From CAZISM01 sp964541895 (GTDB taxonomy: Bacteria; Zhuqueibacterota; Zhuqueibacteria; Residuimicrobiales; Residuimicrobiaceae): a stretch of DNA of 64,000 nt. Every line of letters starts with the position of its first letter. The first letter of the stretch is position 1. Both the position numbers and the translations under genes were made by a program. The stretch spans positions 21,626 through 85,625 of the forward strand of contig CAZISM010000008.1 in the NCBI GenBank assembly GCA_964541895.1. The letters run 5' to 3'. Positions 8,431 to 19,300 of the stretch are shown one piece after another. Below the pieces are notes generated by a model that worked only from the letters and a program-made list of their open reading frames with translations, was not told the DNA's origin and did no database searches.

Positions 8431-8987
8431 GACCGCATCCCATAGCCCGACGTTACGCCAAGGCTCTGTTTGAATTGGCGGAACAGCAAAAGAGCGTGGA
8501 CCGAATCAAAAAAGAGGTGGACGCATTCGGTCAGATGCTGGCAAGTGACGGCCGATTACGCGCCTTTCTGCTTTCGCCCGAGGTGGATAAACAATCCAAG
8601 ACGCGCGTTCTGGAACAAGCGATCAGCGGCAAGGTGTCGTCTCTTTTTTACCATTTTCTGCTGGTCCTGCTGCAAAAGGGCCGGCAGCCGTTGTTCCCTG
8701 AAATCGTATATGAATGGGGCCGTCTCTACGACAAAAAGAACAACCGGATGCGGGCGACCCTGGTCTCTGCCGTTGCGCTCAGCGATGCGCAGGTGCAAAA
8801 GATACGAAAACAGCTGGCTGAATCCACCAAGGCGGATCTGGTGGTTGATAACGAGGTCGATCCGGCGATTCTGGGTGGCTTGGTCATTCGTATGGATGGC
8901 CGGGTGCTGGATGCGAGTCTGGCCCACCAGCTGGAGCGCCTGCGCAAAGAGTTAGAAAATGTTCAATTGGAATCCACATCGCATTAA
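8427..8987 (+). CDS. atpH: F-type ATP synthase subunit delta (TTG start)
   Basis: OSCP/delta subunit linking the b stalk to the top of F1. The N-terminal six-helix domain begins ARRYAKALFELA, and the C-terminal part carries the family motif DPAILGGLVIRMDGRVLDASL. The only sensible start is a TTG at 8427, inside the atpF stop (TTGA overlap), with GGCAGGTGG just upstream, so translation is probably coupled to atpF. Length (186) is normal. Confidence 0.93.
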   Translation: MRPHPIARRYAKALFELAEQQKSVDRIKKEVDAFGQMLASDGRLRAFLLSPEVDKQSKTRVLEQAISGKVSSLFYHFLLVLLQKGRQPLFPEIVYEWGRLYDKKNNRMRATLVSAVALSDAQVQKIRKQLAESTKADLVVDNEVDPAILGGLVIRMDGRVLDASLAHQLERLRKELENVQLESTSH

Positions 8988-9017
8988 AACCTTATATGAG
9001 GTTACAGGTACCCGATC

Positions 9018-10532
9018 ATGGAAATAAGACCTGAAGAAATTACATCTGTTCTCAAGAAACAGATTGAATCCTTTGAGAAAAAAGTCGACTTGGAAGAAGT
9101 GGGTGAGGTGATCCAGGTGGGCGACGGCATCGCCCGCGTCTACGGCCTGGAGAACGTCATGTCCATGGAGCTGGTGGAATTTCCCAACGGCGTCTATGGC
9201 ATGGCCCTCAACCTGGAAGAGGACAACGTCGGCTGCGTGCTGTTTGGCGAAGACGCCAAGGTGAAAGAGGGCGACCTGGCCAAGCGCACCGGCAGCGTCG
9301 TTCAGGTTCCGGTGGGCCCGGAGCTCTGCGGCCGCGTCGTCAATCCCCTGGGGCAACCCATAGACGGCAAAGGTCCCATTAACGCCAGGGCGACAGCGCC
9401 GCTGGAGCGCAAAGCGCTGGGCGTGGTGCAGCGGCAGCGGGTCAAGGAGCCGTTGCAGACCGGCATCAAGGCCATTGATTCGATGATTCCCATCGGCAGA
9501 GGTCAGCGTGAGCTTATCATCGGCGACCGCCAGATCGGCAAAACCGCTATCGTGACCGATACCTTTATCAATCAAAAAGAGACCGGCGTCATCTGCATTT
9601 ATGTCGCCATCGGCCAGAAAGGCTCGACGGTGGCCAACGTGGTGCAGACCCTGGAAGAGAACGGCGCCCTGGCTCATACCATCATCGTCAGTTCCCCGGC
9701 CGACTCACCGGCGCCGATGCAGTTTATCGCTCCCTACACCGGAGCCGCCATGGGCGAATATTTTCGTGACAACGGCCAACACGCCGTAGTCGCCTATGAC
9801 GATCTTTCCAAGCACGCCTGGGCCTATCGTCAGGTCTCGCTGCTGCTGCGGCGGCCGCCCGGACGCGAAGCCTATCCGGGTGACGTGTTCTATCTCCATT
9901 CCCGACTGCTGGAACGCGCCAGCAAACTGAACGAAAAGCTGGGTGGCGGTTCTTTGACCGCGCTGCCCATTATTGAAACCCAGGCCGGCGATTTTTCCGC
10001 CTATATTCCGACCAACGTCATCTCGATTACCGACGGCCAGATCTATCTGGAGCCCAACCTGTTCTACAGCGGTATCCGACCGGCCATCAACGCCGGCCTT
10101 TCGGTGTCGCGCGTGGGTGGCAACGCCCAGATCAAGGCCATGAAAAAGCTTGCCGGCAGTCTGCGCATGGACCTGGCCCAATATCGTGAACTGGAAGCGT
10201 TTGCCAAATTCGGTTCCGATCTGGACAAGGCCACCCAGCGCCAGCTCAATCGCGGCCAGCGCATGGTCGAACTGCTGCGGCAGAATCAGTATAAGCCGCT
10301 GCCGGTGGAGAAACAGATCGCCATCATCTATCTGGGTGTACGCGGTTATCTTGACAGCGTAGCGGTCGCTCAGATCAGCCGCGCAGAACAAGAGTTCTAT
10401 CGTTTCATGGAAAGTCAGCACGACGACATCCTTCGCGATATCCGTGACAAGAAAGAATTGAACGACGACCTCGATGCCCGCCTGGCCGCGGCGTGTGAAG
10501 AGTTCGGCAAAATCTTTGCAGCCACGGTGTAA
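9018..10532 (+). CDS. atpA: F-type ATP synthase subunit alpha
   Basis: Non-catalytic nucleotide-binding subunit of the F1 head. The Walker A GDRQIGKT covers residues 169-176, with the lysine at 175 as in E. coli. The beta-barrel N-terminus (VGDGIARVYGLENV), the ALPIIETQAGD and YSGIRPAINAGLSVSRVG motifs, and the C-terminal helical domain are all present. Length 504 is standard. It lies between atpH and atpG in the usual order. Confidence 0.97.
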   Translation: MEIRPEEITSVLKKQIESFEKKVDLEEVGEVIQVGDGIARVYGLENVMSMELVEFPNGVYGMALNLEEDNVGCVLFGEDAKVKEGDLAKRTGSVVQVPVGPELCGRVVNPLGQPIDGKGPINARATAPLERKALGVVQRQRVKEPLQTGIKAIDSMIPIGRGQRELIIGDRQIGKTAIVTDTFINQKETGVICIYVAIGQKGSTVANVVQTLEENGALAHTIIVSSPADSPAPMQFIAPYTGAAMGEYFRDNGQHAVVAYDDLSKHAWAYRQVSLLLRRPPGREAYPGDVFYLHSRLLERASKLNEKLGGGSLTALPIIETQAGDFSAYIPTNVISITDGQIYLEPNLFYSGIRPAINAGLSVSRVGGNAQIKAMKKLAGSLRMDLAQYRELEAFAKFGSDLDKATQRQLNRGQRMVELLRQNQYKPLPVEKQIAIIYLGVRGYLDSVAVAQISRAEQEFYRFMESQHDDILRDIRDKKELNDDLDARLAAACEEFGKIFAATV

Positions 10533-10535
10533 GCT

Positions 10536-11399
10536 ATGGCGACGTTACGAAACATAAAGCGACGGATTGCCAGCGTCCGTTCGACGCAGCAGATCACCAA
10601 AGCGATGAAGATGGTGGCCGCCGCCAAATTACGCAAGGCGCAGAATCGACTGATGAGCGCCCGGCCCTATGCGCGGGAAATGGAAGAGGTGCTGCGGCAC
10701 GTCTCCGTGCGCCTGCGCAAACAGAGCCATCCGCTGCTGCAGGTGCGCAAGCCCAAAAAGATCCTGTTTGTGCTGGTCACCGCTGATCGCGGGTTGTGCG
10801 GCAGTTTCAACACCAACCTGATCCGGCGCTGTCAAAACGAAATGGAGAGCCATCCGGCCAAGGTCAAGCACCTGGTGACGATTGGACGCAAAGGCCACGA
10901 ATTTTTCCGCCGCCGGCAGATCCCGATCAGGGATTCGGTCGTCGATCTGTTCAACCATCTGGAATTTAACCATGCCCAGAGCATTGCGGCCAAACTGATC
11001 GAGTGGTACGGCAAAAAGCAGGTGGACCAGGTCCTGGTGATCTATAACGAATTCAAATCGGCGGTGCAGCAAAAGATCGTGGTGGAGCAGCTGCTCCCCC
11101 TGGTGCCGACCGAACCGGTGGACCCGCGCCGCTATCCTGTGGGTTTTCTTTTTGAACCCGGCCCGGCCAAGCTGCTGGACCAGCTCTGTCCGCTCAATCT
11201 GAACATCCAGATCTGGCGCATACTGCTGGAAAGCAACGCGTCCGAGTTCGGCGCGCGCATGACCGCCATGGAGTCGGCCAGCGACAATGCCGAGGATATG
11301 ATCAAAGAGTTGCGCCTGTTCTACAACAAAACGCGCCAGGCCACCATCACCAAAGAGTTGAACGAGATCGTCACCGGCGCCAACGCTTTGCGCGGTTAA
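10536..11399 (+). CDS. atpG: F-type ATP synthase subunit gamma
   Basis: Central rotor shaft of F1. The N-terminal helix IKRRIASVRSTQQITKAMKMVAAAKLRKAQ and the C-terminal helix ending TKELNEIVTGANAL are diagnostic; together they form the coiled coil inside the alpha3beta3 head. LFVLVTADRGLCGSFN begins the Rossmann-like domain. It starts 3 bases after atpA. Length 287 is normal. Confidence 0.96.
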   Translation: MATLRNIKRRIASVRSTQQITKAMKMVAAAKLRKAQNRLMSARPYAREMEEVLRHVSVRLRKQSHPLLQVRKPKKILFVLVTADRGLCGSFNTNLIRRCQNEMESHPAKVKHLVTIGRKGHEFFRRRQIPIRDSVVDLFNHLEFNHAQSIAAKLIEWYGKKQVDQVLVIYNEFKSAVQQKIVVEQLLPLVPTEPVDPRRYPVGFLFEPGPAKLLDQLCPLNLNIQIWRILLESNASEFGARMTAMESASDNAEDMIKELRLFYNKTRQATITKELNEIVTGANALRG

Positions 11400-11465
11400 T
11401 CGGGCGCGACGAACTAGAAGGTCATACAACGATTTTACAACAACCTGTTTCAGGAGAGTTCATAC

Positions 11466-12887
11466 ATGACTAAATCGGGTCGTATCTTACAGATCATTGG
11501 ACCAGTCATAGACGTATATTTCGAGTCCGGCAACCTTCCGGCCATCAATAATGCGCTGGAGTTGAAACGACAGGACGGTTCCCGTCTGGTTTTGGAAGTG
11601 GCCCAGCACCTGGGTGAGAACACCACGCGTTGTGTGGCCATGGATTCCACCGACGGTCTGCAGCGCGGCCTGGAGGTGATCGATACCGGCGCCGCGATCA
11701 AAATGCCTGTGGGCAAAGCCACCCTGGGACGTTTGCTCAATCTGGTCGGGGATCCCATCGACGAATTGGGTCCGGTGGACACCCAAGAATATTGGCCGAT
11801 TCACCGCGAATCGCCCAAGTTCGAAGAACTGGAAACCAAGCCGGAAATGTTTGAAACCGGCATCAAGGTCATTGATCTCCTGGAACCCTATGCCAAAGGC
11901 GGCAAGACCGGTCTCTTTGGCGGCGCCGGCGTGGGCAAGACGGTGTTGATCATGGAACTGATCAACAACATCGCTATTCAAAAAGGCGGCTTTTCGGTGT
12001 TCGCCGGTGTTGGTGAGCGCACCCGCGAAGGCAATGACCTGTGGCAGGAAATGCAGGAAGCCGGTGTCATCAATATGAAGGATCTGGTACAATCCAAAGT
12101 GGCCATGGTGTTCGGCCAGATGAACGAACCGCCCGGGGCCCGGCAGCGCGTCGGCCTCTCCGCCCTGACCCTGGCCGAATATTTTCGCGACGTCGAGCAC
12201 CGCGATGTGTTGCTGTTCATCGATAACATCTTCCGTTTTACCCAGGCCGGCTCGGAAGTGTCAGCCCTTCTCGGCCGTATGCCCTCGGCCGTAGGCTATC
12301 AGCCGACCCTGGCTACGGAGATGGGTCAGCTGCAGGAACGCATCACCTCGACCAAACACGGCTCCATCACTTCGGTGCAGGCCATCTATGTGCCGGCCGA
12401 CGATTTGACCGATCCGGCGCCGGCCACCACCTTCAGTCATCTGGACGCCACCACGGTGTTGAACCGGCAGCTGGTGGAACAGAGCATTTACCCGGCCGTA
12501 GATCCGCTCGATTCCACCTCGCGCATTCTTGATCCGCGCATTGTCGGGGAAGAACATTATCGAATCGCCCGCACCGTGCAGCAGATTCTGCAAAAGTACA
12601 AGGATCTGCAGGACATTATCGCCATCCTCGGTATGGACGAGCTCTCCGAGGAAGACAAGCTGACCGTTAATCGCGCCCGTCGCATCCAGCGCTTTCTGTC
12701 GCAGCCGTTCACCGTTGCCGAAGAGTTCACCGGCTTTGAGGGACGCTATGTCAAACTGGAAGACACCATCCGCGGCTTCAGGGAGATCATCGAAGGCAAA
12801 CACGATGACCTGCCCGAACAGGCGTTCTGGATGGTCGGCACGATCGAAGAAGTCGTGGAAAAAGCCAAGCGCATGCGCGAAGCGTGA
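11466..12887 (+). CDS. atpD: F-type ATP synthase subunit beta
   Basis: Catalytic subunit of F1. Walker A GGAGVGKT covers residues 152-159 (K158). GERTREGNDL carries the catalytic glutamate region, LLFIDNIFRFTQAGSEVSAL is Walker B, and the DELSEEDKLTV stretch is the DELSEED lever that pushes gamma. Length 473 is standard. A 66-bp gap with AGGAGAG before the ATG separates it from atpG. Confidence 0.97.
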   Translation: MTKSGRILQIIGPVIDVYFESGNLPAINNALELKRQDGSRLVLEVAQHLGENTTRCVAMDSTDGLQRGLEVIDTGAAIKMPVGKATLGRLLNLVGDPIDELGPVDTQEYWPIHRESPKFEELETKPEMFETGIKVIDLLEPYAKGGKTGLFGGAGVGKTVLIMELINNIAIQKGGFSVFAGVGERTREGNDLWQEMQEAGVINMKDLVQSKVAMVFGQMNEPPGARQRVGLSALTLAEYFRDVEHRDVLLFIDNIFRFTQAGSEVSALLGRMPSAVGYQPTLATEMGQLQERITSTKHGSITSVQAIYVPADDLTDPAPATTFSHLDATTVLNRQLVEQSIYPAVDPLDSTSRILDPRIVGEEHYRIARTVQQILQKYKDLQDIIAILGMDELSEEDKLTVNRARRIQRFLSQPFTVAEEFTGFEGRYVKLEDTIRGFREIIEGKHDDLPEQAFWMVGTIEEVVEKAKRMREA

Positions 12888-12925
12888 TGGCGCAGCCGAA
12901 CACTCATACATAGACCTAGAACAAC

Positions 12926-13333
12926 ATGGATAAAACATTTACCCTTGAAATCATTACTCCGCAGCGGACGGTCTTTAAAGGCCAAGTGAAACACGTCAAA
13001 GCCCCGGGTGCGGGTGGCAGCTTTGGCGTGCTCTATAACCATACGCCATTTTTGGTGGCGTTGAAAATCGGCGTTATTGAAATCGAAACCGAATCGGGCA
13101 AATTGTGGTTTGCGGCCTGCTGCGGTTTTGCCGAGGTGATGGCCAATAAAATGACCATCCTGGTGGAAAACGCCGAAGCGGCCGGGGAAATCGACATTGA
13201 ACGCGCGCAACGGGCTCGCAACCGGGCCTGGAAACGGTTGCATGAGGATTTGAGCAAGGACATCGACGTGCCCCGCGCGCAGGCCGCCCTGGCCCGGGCG
13301 CTCAACCGCCTGGCGGTGGCCAGCCACTCCTGA
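12926..13333 (+). CDS. atpC: F-type ATP synthase subunit epsilon
   Basis: Regulatory rotor subunit that binds gamma at the foot of F1. The N-terminal beta-sandwich motifs (LEIITPQRTVFKGQV, then GSFGVLYNHTPFLVALKIG) and the short C-terminal two-helix part (ERAQRARNRAWKRL ... AQAALARALNRL) are both present, so the self-inhibitory helices are retained. Length 135. It ends the operon; the next gene has its own promoter. Confidence 0.93.
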   Translation: MDKTFTLEIITPQRTVFKGQVKHVKAPGAGGSFGVLYNHTPFLVALKIGVIEIETESGKLWFAACCGFAEVMANKMTILVENAEAAGEIDIERAQRARNRAWKRLHEDLSKDIDVPRAQAALARALNRLAVASHS

Positions 13334-13375
13334 CCCTCCGCCTGCCCCAGCCCCGCCAAAGAATAAATTATTCAC

Positions 13376-13404
13376 TTGACTCAAATTAAAATAATCTTTA
13401 ATAT
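13376..13404 (+). promoter_or_regulatory. Predicted promoter of the TPR/ExbBD envelope cluster
   Basis: TTGACT (13376-13381), 17-bp spacer, TAATAT (13399-13404) in the AT-rich gap after atpC. The predicted transcript would begin near 13411 and run straight into the hairpin at 13421. Confidence 0.55.
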
Positions 13405-13420
13405 TATTCCAAATGTGAAC

Positions 13421-13455
13421 ACGGCGCCGAGTTTTCGCGCCGTTTTCGATTTTGG
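13421..13455 (+). terminator. Intrinsic terminator-like hairpin after the atp operon
   Basis: ACGGCGC (13421-13427) pairs with GCGCCGT (13437-13443) around a 9-base loop, followed by TTTTCGATTTT. It can end atp transcription, but it also lies downstream of the predicted promoter at 13376 and so would sit in the leader of the next operon. Confidence 0.55.
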
Positions 13456-13476
13456 TGCGCGGAAAGAGGGCAGTAC

Positions 13477-16371
13477 ATGAATCATGGCCATGGTCAACCT
13501 GTGCTCAGCATCTGCATAAAGCGTCTCTGCTTACTGTTTCTGGCAATGGCAACGGTTTTTGTGTGGGGCGGAGCGCCTCTTCCGGTTCTGGGGCAGGGGC
13601 GCGACAGCCGTACCCCCACGGTTCCGTTTCAGGACCGCTTGCGCCACTACCTGGATGAAAACACCCAGGAGGTGGTGGAAGAGCTGGTCGCCAGAGAGCA
13701 GCAACTGCTGCAGCTGGTACAAAACATCCACCTGGAAGTCGCCAGCCGCGGCAAAGAGGGCGTGCACAAGGATCAGGCGGGATTTCGGCGACTGTACAGC
13801 CATCAGGACACCCTGATCCGTTCCTACCAGTATGAGCTGGAGCGGATGGTCCAGGTCTATGACGACCTGCAAAAGCTGAAGCGGGTGGCCGCCTATCGCG
13901 GCAACCCCGGCCTGCTGTCGCAGGTGGAAGAGTCCACCTATGACGTGTTGCGCACTATGGACAACCGCTCCTTGTACAAAAAGGGCATCTACACCTCTGC
14001 ACGCGTCGGCGCCCTCATGGATGATTATACCAGCGAGCTTGATTCGCTGCTCACGATTTACGACGCTCTGGAACGGGCCCGGCTGCTGGCCGGCGCCCAG
14101 CAGAATCAGCAAGCGCTCGCAGATATTGACCGCCAGCAGGCGCAACTGTACCGCGTCCTGAGTTCGTGGAACAAGCTGGGACCGGTGCCGGATACGACCT
14201 TTATGGATCTGCGCAGCGAGGCAGGCCACCTGAGCCGTGTCATGCAGCAGATCGATTCCCTGCAGGCCGGTGGCCGTGTCAGTGAGGCCGCCCGCCTGGA
14301 AGCGATTAAAGCCGCACTGCTGCAACGGGTCGACCGTTCGCTGATCGATCTGCTGAGCCAATCCGGCTATTCCCTTTCCGCTTACCCCACCGTGTCCGAT
14401 TTCATCGATGTCTGGAAAAAAGAACGGCTGGTGGACATCAAGACCCGCCTGACAGAATACCTGGTCATGAATCGCACCCTGATCGACTCGGCGACCCCGG
14501 AACAGCGCGACCGCATGCTCAATCGCGAACTCACGGCGCTGTCGGTGAATTTCGCCGAAGGCAAGTACCGGCTCACGGAGAATCAGATCAACGCCGTCCA
14601 GGAGCAGTATGGCCGCTATTATGCCTATATGACGCCGTTGACCTATTACCTCGCCGAATGCCGATACCACCGTCAGGCCCAGGAGGCCGCCCGGCCGCTC
14701 TATCTCTCCCTGGCGGCCGATACCAGCGCCGACCGCTTCCGGCCGGCCGCCCTGATCCGCCTGCTGCAGTACGAGCACACCTTTGATCTGCAGCGCGATT
14801 TTCTTGTCCATTATGACGCTCTCGGCAAGGATCGCCATGCCGATGCCGAGCAAAAACAGTATGCTCACTATCTGGCGGCTAACCGGTTTTTCGACAAAGA
14901 GATGTGGAACGAGTGCCAGAGCGCCGTACACGCCGTACCGGCCGGGTCGCCCTATCGCATGCCGGCGCAGCTGCTCTCGGCCATCGCCTGGCTCAATCAG
15001 AACGATTTCGCTCAGGCGGTGCCGGTCCTGGAGTCTTTGATCGATGAGACCATTTACCCCTGGACCGATCTTCAGACCTCCTATATCCGCAACACTGCTC
15101 TGTTGAAGCTGGGCATGGTGTACTATCAACGCGGAGAATTTCCCAGAGCCAATGATTTTTTCAACCGGGTATCGAAAGGATTTGCCGACCACGATCAGGC
15201 GCTGATCGGCCAGGCCTGGGCCAGCCTCCGGCTCGGCGATTACAGCGCCTCTCTGTCGCGCACGCATCAGCTGCTCAACTCCTTTCTGGCATCCAATTTT
15301 ACCTACGAAGCGCTGACGCTGGCCGGCCATTGCCGGCGGCTGATGAACCAGCCCCATGACGCTCTTAACGCCTATCGCTACGTCGTGCGCAGCCAGAACG
15401 AACGGGCGAAAAAGCAAGAGTACAATCAGGAGCGCGACCGTCTGAAGACGCAGAGCCGCGAACTCGATCGCCTGGAAAAAGAGTCCCTGGAACGGAGGCA
15501 GGTCGATCTCTATGCCGATGTGGAACGGATCAAAAATCAGATCAACGCCTATGTGGTCACCATCAACGAACGTACGGATACCGGCACACAGCTGCTGCAG
15601 GATTATTATGAAGAGCGCGTCGACCTCTTTGCCAAGCTGGATGAACTGCAGACCGTAATCGAAGTGGCCGAACGGGAAGAGCGGCCCGACATCGCCGACA
15701 AGGCGCGCAAACAGCTGGCCCGCTTGATCCGCGTGCTGCAGACCTATCGGTCTGATCAGAACGTGGTCAACACCGCTTTTCTCGTGGATTTCCCGCTGGC
15801 GGCCCGCGAAGCCAGCCAGGAATACAAGAGGAACAACCTCGCGTCAGTCTATCGCGATCTGGAAATGGAAAAGCGCCGGCTTGAGCGCAACGTGGAATTG
15901 GTGGCCGGTTTTGAACAGGCGGGTGAAAAATCCGTCGCCATGGCCTCCAGGAGCGATCTTGAAATCCTGCGCAGCGATCTGGATCACCTGCGCGACCGCA
16001 TGAGCGTGCTGCGCAAACGGGTGGTGGAGGAGCAGCCCGGGCCCGCTTCCTCGGACGCTGAAACGTGGAGCGATCTCTCCGGATTTGGCATGACTGATAT
16101 CATCTATTACGAACGGATGAAACGGCTGGCGACGATCGACAATTATGCGGTCCGGCTCAAGGGCATAGAAACCGTGCTTTCGGATCGGCGCCATGACATC
16201 GAGGTCAAGCTGCAGATGTTTGAAGATGAAATCCGGGTGCTGCAGGACAACCTGCTGTCGCGCAAGATTCAACTGGATCAGATGGAACGGCGGACCTATT
16301 TTGAAAAGTTCTATTTCGACGAGAAAGAACAAGAGGAATCCTGGGAACCACCGTCCACCACCAGGCCATAG
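13477..16371 (+). CDS. Large exported TPR/coiled-coil protein, function unknown
   Basis: A 964-residue protein with an N-terminal signal peptide (hydrophobic core around residues 15-40, ending near LGQG), so probably periplasmic. The middle (about 390-640) looks like degenerate tetratricopeptide helices, for example LLKLGMVYYQRGEFPRANDFFNRV. The C-terminal third (about 640-930) is strongly charged coiled coil rich in Glu, Arg and Lys. I cannot assign a named family. It is first in a cluster of a second giant TPR protein, ExbB, two ExbDs and a TonB-like protein, so a structural part of that energised envelope complex is the best guess. The ATG at 13477 follows GGAAAGAGGG. Confidence 0.75.
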   Translation: MNHGHGQPVLSICIKRLCLLFLAMATVFVWGGAPLPVLGQGRDSRTPTVPFQDRLRHYLDENTQEVVEELVAREQQLLQLVQNIHLEVASRGKEGVHKDQAGFRRLYSHQDTLIRSYQYELERMVQVYDDLQKLKRVAAYRGNPGLLSQVEESTYDVLRTMDNRSLYKKGIYTSARVGALMDDYTSELDSLLTIYDALERARLLAGAQQNQQALADIDRQQAQLYRVLSSWNKLGPVPDTTFMDLRSEAGHLSRVMQQIDSLQAGGRVSEAARLEAIKAALLQRVDRSLIDLLSQSGYSLSAYPTVSDFIDVWKKERLVDIKTRLTEYLVMNRTLIDSATPEQRDRMLNRELTALSVNFAEGKYRLTENQINAVQEQYGRYYAYMTPLTYYLAECRYHRQAQEAARPLYLSLAADTSADRFRPAALIRLLQYEHTFDLQRDFLVHYDALGKDRHADAEQKQYAHYLAANRFFDKEMWNECQSAVHAVPAGSPYRMPAQLLSAIAWLNQNDFAQAVPVLESLIDETIYPWTDLQTSYIRNTALLKLGMVYYQRGEFPRANDFFNRVSKGFADHDQALIGQAWASLRLGDYSASLSRTHQLLNSFLASNFTYEALTLAGHCRRLMNQPHDALNAYRYVVRSQNERAKKQEYNQERDRLKTQSRELDRLEKESLERRQVDLYADVERIKNQINAYVVTINERTDTGTQLLQDYYEERVDLFAKLDELQTVIEVAEREERPDIADKARKQLARLIRVLQTYRSDQNVVNTAFLVDFPLAAREASQEYKRNNLASVYRDLEMEKRRLERNVELVAGFEQAGEKSVAMASRSDLEILRSDLDHLRDRMSVLRKRVVEEQPGPASSDAETWSDLSGFGMTDIIYYERMKRLATIDNYAVRLKGIETVLSDRRHDIEVKLQMFEDEIRVLQDNLLSRKIQLDQMERRTYFEKFYFDEKEQEESWEPPSTTRP

Positions 16372-16381
16372 GTAACGGCGT

Positions 16382-19300
16382 ATGCTACGGGCTCGCACTA
16401 AACGGTATGAAAATCGCATGAAACTCTGCACCCTTTCCAGATCAGCAATCCTGTATGGCGTGTTGCTGACAGCGGCCGTGATCGAGCCGCTGCCGTTACA
16501 GGCGCAGGCCCCTTCATTGCCGGATTCGGCTCTGGCCTTTTTGGTACAGCGTGATTCGGTGCTCAATACGTTTTCCCTGGAAGAGCTGGAACGATTTCGC
16601 AACTATTACACACGCGAAATCACCCGGCTGCAGAACGAACGGCTGGAGTTGCGTAAACGCGGTATCCGCGACGGCGAGCTGTTTCTGGCGCGAAAGCCGC
16701 AATCCAAAAACGGCGATAAAATCGTCATGCGGCTGGCCGAACTCTATTACGAGCAGGCGCAGGACGATTTTCAGATCGAAATGCAAGAGTACGATCGCCT
16801 GTACGCGCTGTTTGAACGCGGGCAGCTGGCGCAGCCGCCCAAGGAACCGAGGAAGAACATCAACAAGGCGCTGGAGCTCTATGTCACCGTCGTGGAAAAA
16901 TATGCCAACGGCGATCTGGTGGACGACGCCTTTTTCAACATCGGATTTCTCCTCGAAGAGGCCGGCCATGCCGACAGCGCCCGAACCTATTATGAAAAAG
17001 TGATCGCCGATTATCCCAAGAGCCCGCTGCGGCCGGACGCCCTGATGCGCATCGGCGAGTACTATTTCAATCCGCCCATGAACCTCGTGGAAAAGGCCAT
17101 CGAGTATTTCGAACGCATCCTGCCCTTTATCGAAAGCCCGCGCTACAATGAGGCGCTCTACCGTCTGGGATGGTGCTATTATCGGATCAATAATTATCCC
17201 AAAGCCATTTCCTTTTTTACGCTGCTGGCCGATGACGTGCAGAAAACCCGGCCCTACGATCCGATGCAAAAGTACACCAACCCCTCCCTCATGGATGAAT
17301 CGGTGGAGTACATCGGGCTCAGCTTTCTCGACTATGGCGGGCCGGACCGGGCGGCGGAATACCTGACCCGCATCGGCGGCCGCGCCTATGGCGTCAATGT
17401 ACTGCGCCGGATCGGCGACGCCTATTTCAACGAAAAGGAAGATTATCCCAACGCCCTCAAGGCGTATGCGCTGTTGCTGCAGCTGTATCCCGAAGCGCCG
17501 GTGGCGCCGTCGGTGCAGAATCGCATCGTGCAATGCCACCGCCGCCTCGAGGACCAGACGAGTGCGTTTCTGGCGAGGGAAAAGTTATACAACAGCTACC
17601 GGGACGGCACCTCATGGTGGGATAAAAACAGCGACAAGGAAGCCCGCAAGCGGGCGCTGGTCTATGTGGAAAGCGCATTGCGCGACAACATCACCGTGCT
17701 GCTCAATCGCGGCCAGGAAACCAATCAGCTCGAGTTCTTCAACCAGGCGGTGCTGCAGAGCCGGCGCTACCTGGCGACGTTCCCGACCGATTCCAGCGCC
17801 GCCCTGATTCACTGGAACATGGCGCTGACGCTGGACACCAAACTGAAACAGACCGCACAAGCTTTTGACGAGTATATCGAAATCAGCAATCTCTATTGGG
17901 AGTCGCGCTATCAGCGCTTTGCCGCCGCCAACGCCGTGGCCATGGCCCGCGATGCGGCGGTCTCGGCCATTGCCGCGGCCGAGCAGGCCGCCAGGCGGTC
18001 GATCTCCCTGGCGGATCTGCAGAAGGAAACCAAAAATCCCCAGGGCGTCAAGTTTCGGGAAAAGATGAAGCTGGAGCCGAACGAACTGACCCTGGAAGAG
18101 ACCCGCCTGGCGCAGGCGTATGACAACTATATAAAGCTCTTTCCCCACGACAAAGAAACGCCGATTTTTCTCGCCAATGCCGGCGCCCTCTATTACCGAC
18201 GCTATCAGTTCAAAGAGGCGTTGCGGTATTTCAATACTCTGCTGCGCCATTTCCCGGGCAGCGAGGAATTCGCCCAGGCGCGTTATGCCATCATGGAGAG
18301 CTACTTCGGCAAGGCTGATTTCCGCAGTTCGGAAATTATCGCCCGCCGCATTCTCATCAGCGATGCGCCGGAAGAGGTGAAATCAAGAGCGCAGCGCCGG
18401 CTGGCAGAGTCCATCTATCTGTCTGCGGAAATGCTGGCGGAAGAGAACAAGCACCTCGATGCCGGCAACGAATATCGACGCGTAGTCCGCGAAGCACCCA
18501 ACAGCGCCTTCGCCGACCTGGCTCTGTTCAACGCCGCGCTGGAATATGACAAGGCCGGTGAATTCAATCGCGCCATCGAAACCTACACCTCGTTGCTGGC
18601 CACACAGCCGCAATCGGCCTATGGGCTTGATGCCCAGAACAACCTGGCGTTTGATTATGCCGAGCTGCGCGATTATCGCAATGCCGCGCTCACCTATGAG
18701 CGGTTGGCCAATAATCAGCCCGATACCCTGAAAGCCCGGGACGCGCTTTTTAACGCCAGTCTCTATTTCAGCCGGGCCGAGGACTGGGAAAGCGCCATCA
18801 AAACAAACCGCACCTTTTTAAAACGATATCCCCGCGACGAACACGCCGATGAAGCGGCGTTTGACATCGCCGTTTTTTATCGCCGCCTCAATCACTTTGA
18901 CAAATCGGAAGAGGCCTTTCTGGATTTTGTCAAAGACTTTCCTGACTCGCCGCGGATCGTGGAAGCCTATTACCTTCGCGGCCGCCGCCTCTACGAGACC
19001 GGCGACCGTAAAGCGGCCAGGCTGGAATTTCAACATGCGGTGGCTGCCAGTCAACAACTGGAGAAAAGGAATCTCGATCGCAACGATTTTTACGCCGCCG
19101 AATCCGAGTTTGATCTGGCCGGCCTTCTCTTTGACGAATCGGATCGGTTGCAGTTCAAGCTGCCCTTGGCGGATCTCAATCGCAACAAACAGCGTAAAAA
19201 AGAACTGTTGCTGGAGATCATTCACCACCTCAGCGCCTGCGCCGCCTATGGCACGCCGCGGGTGTACGAAGCGACCTACCAGGTGGGATTGGCGTACCAG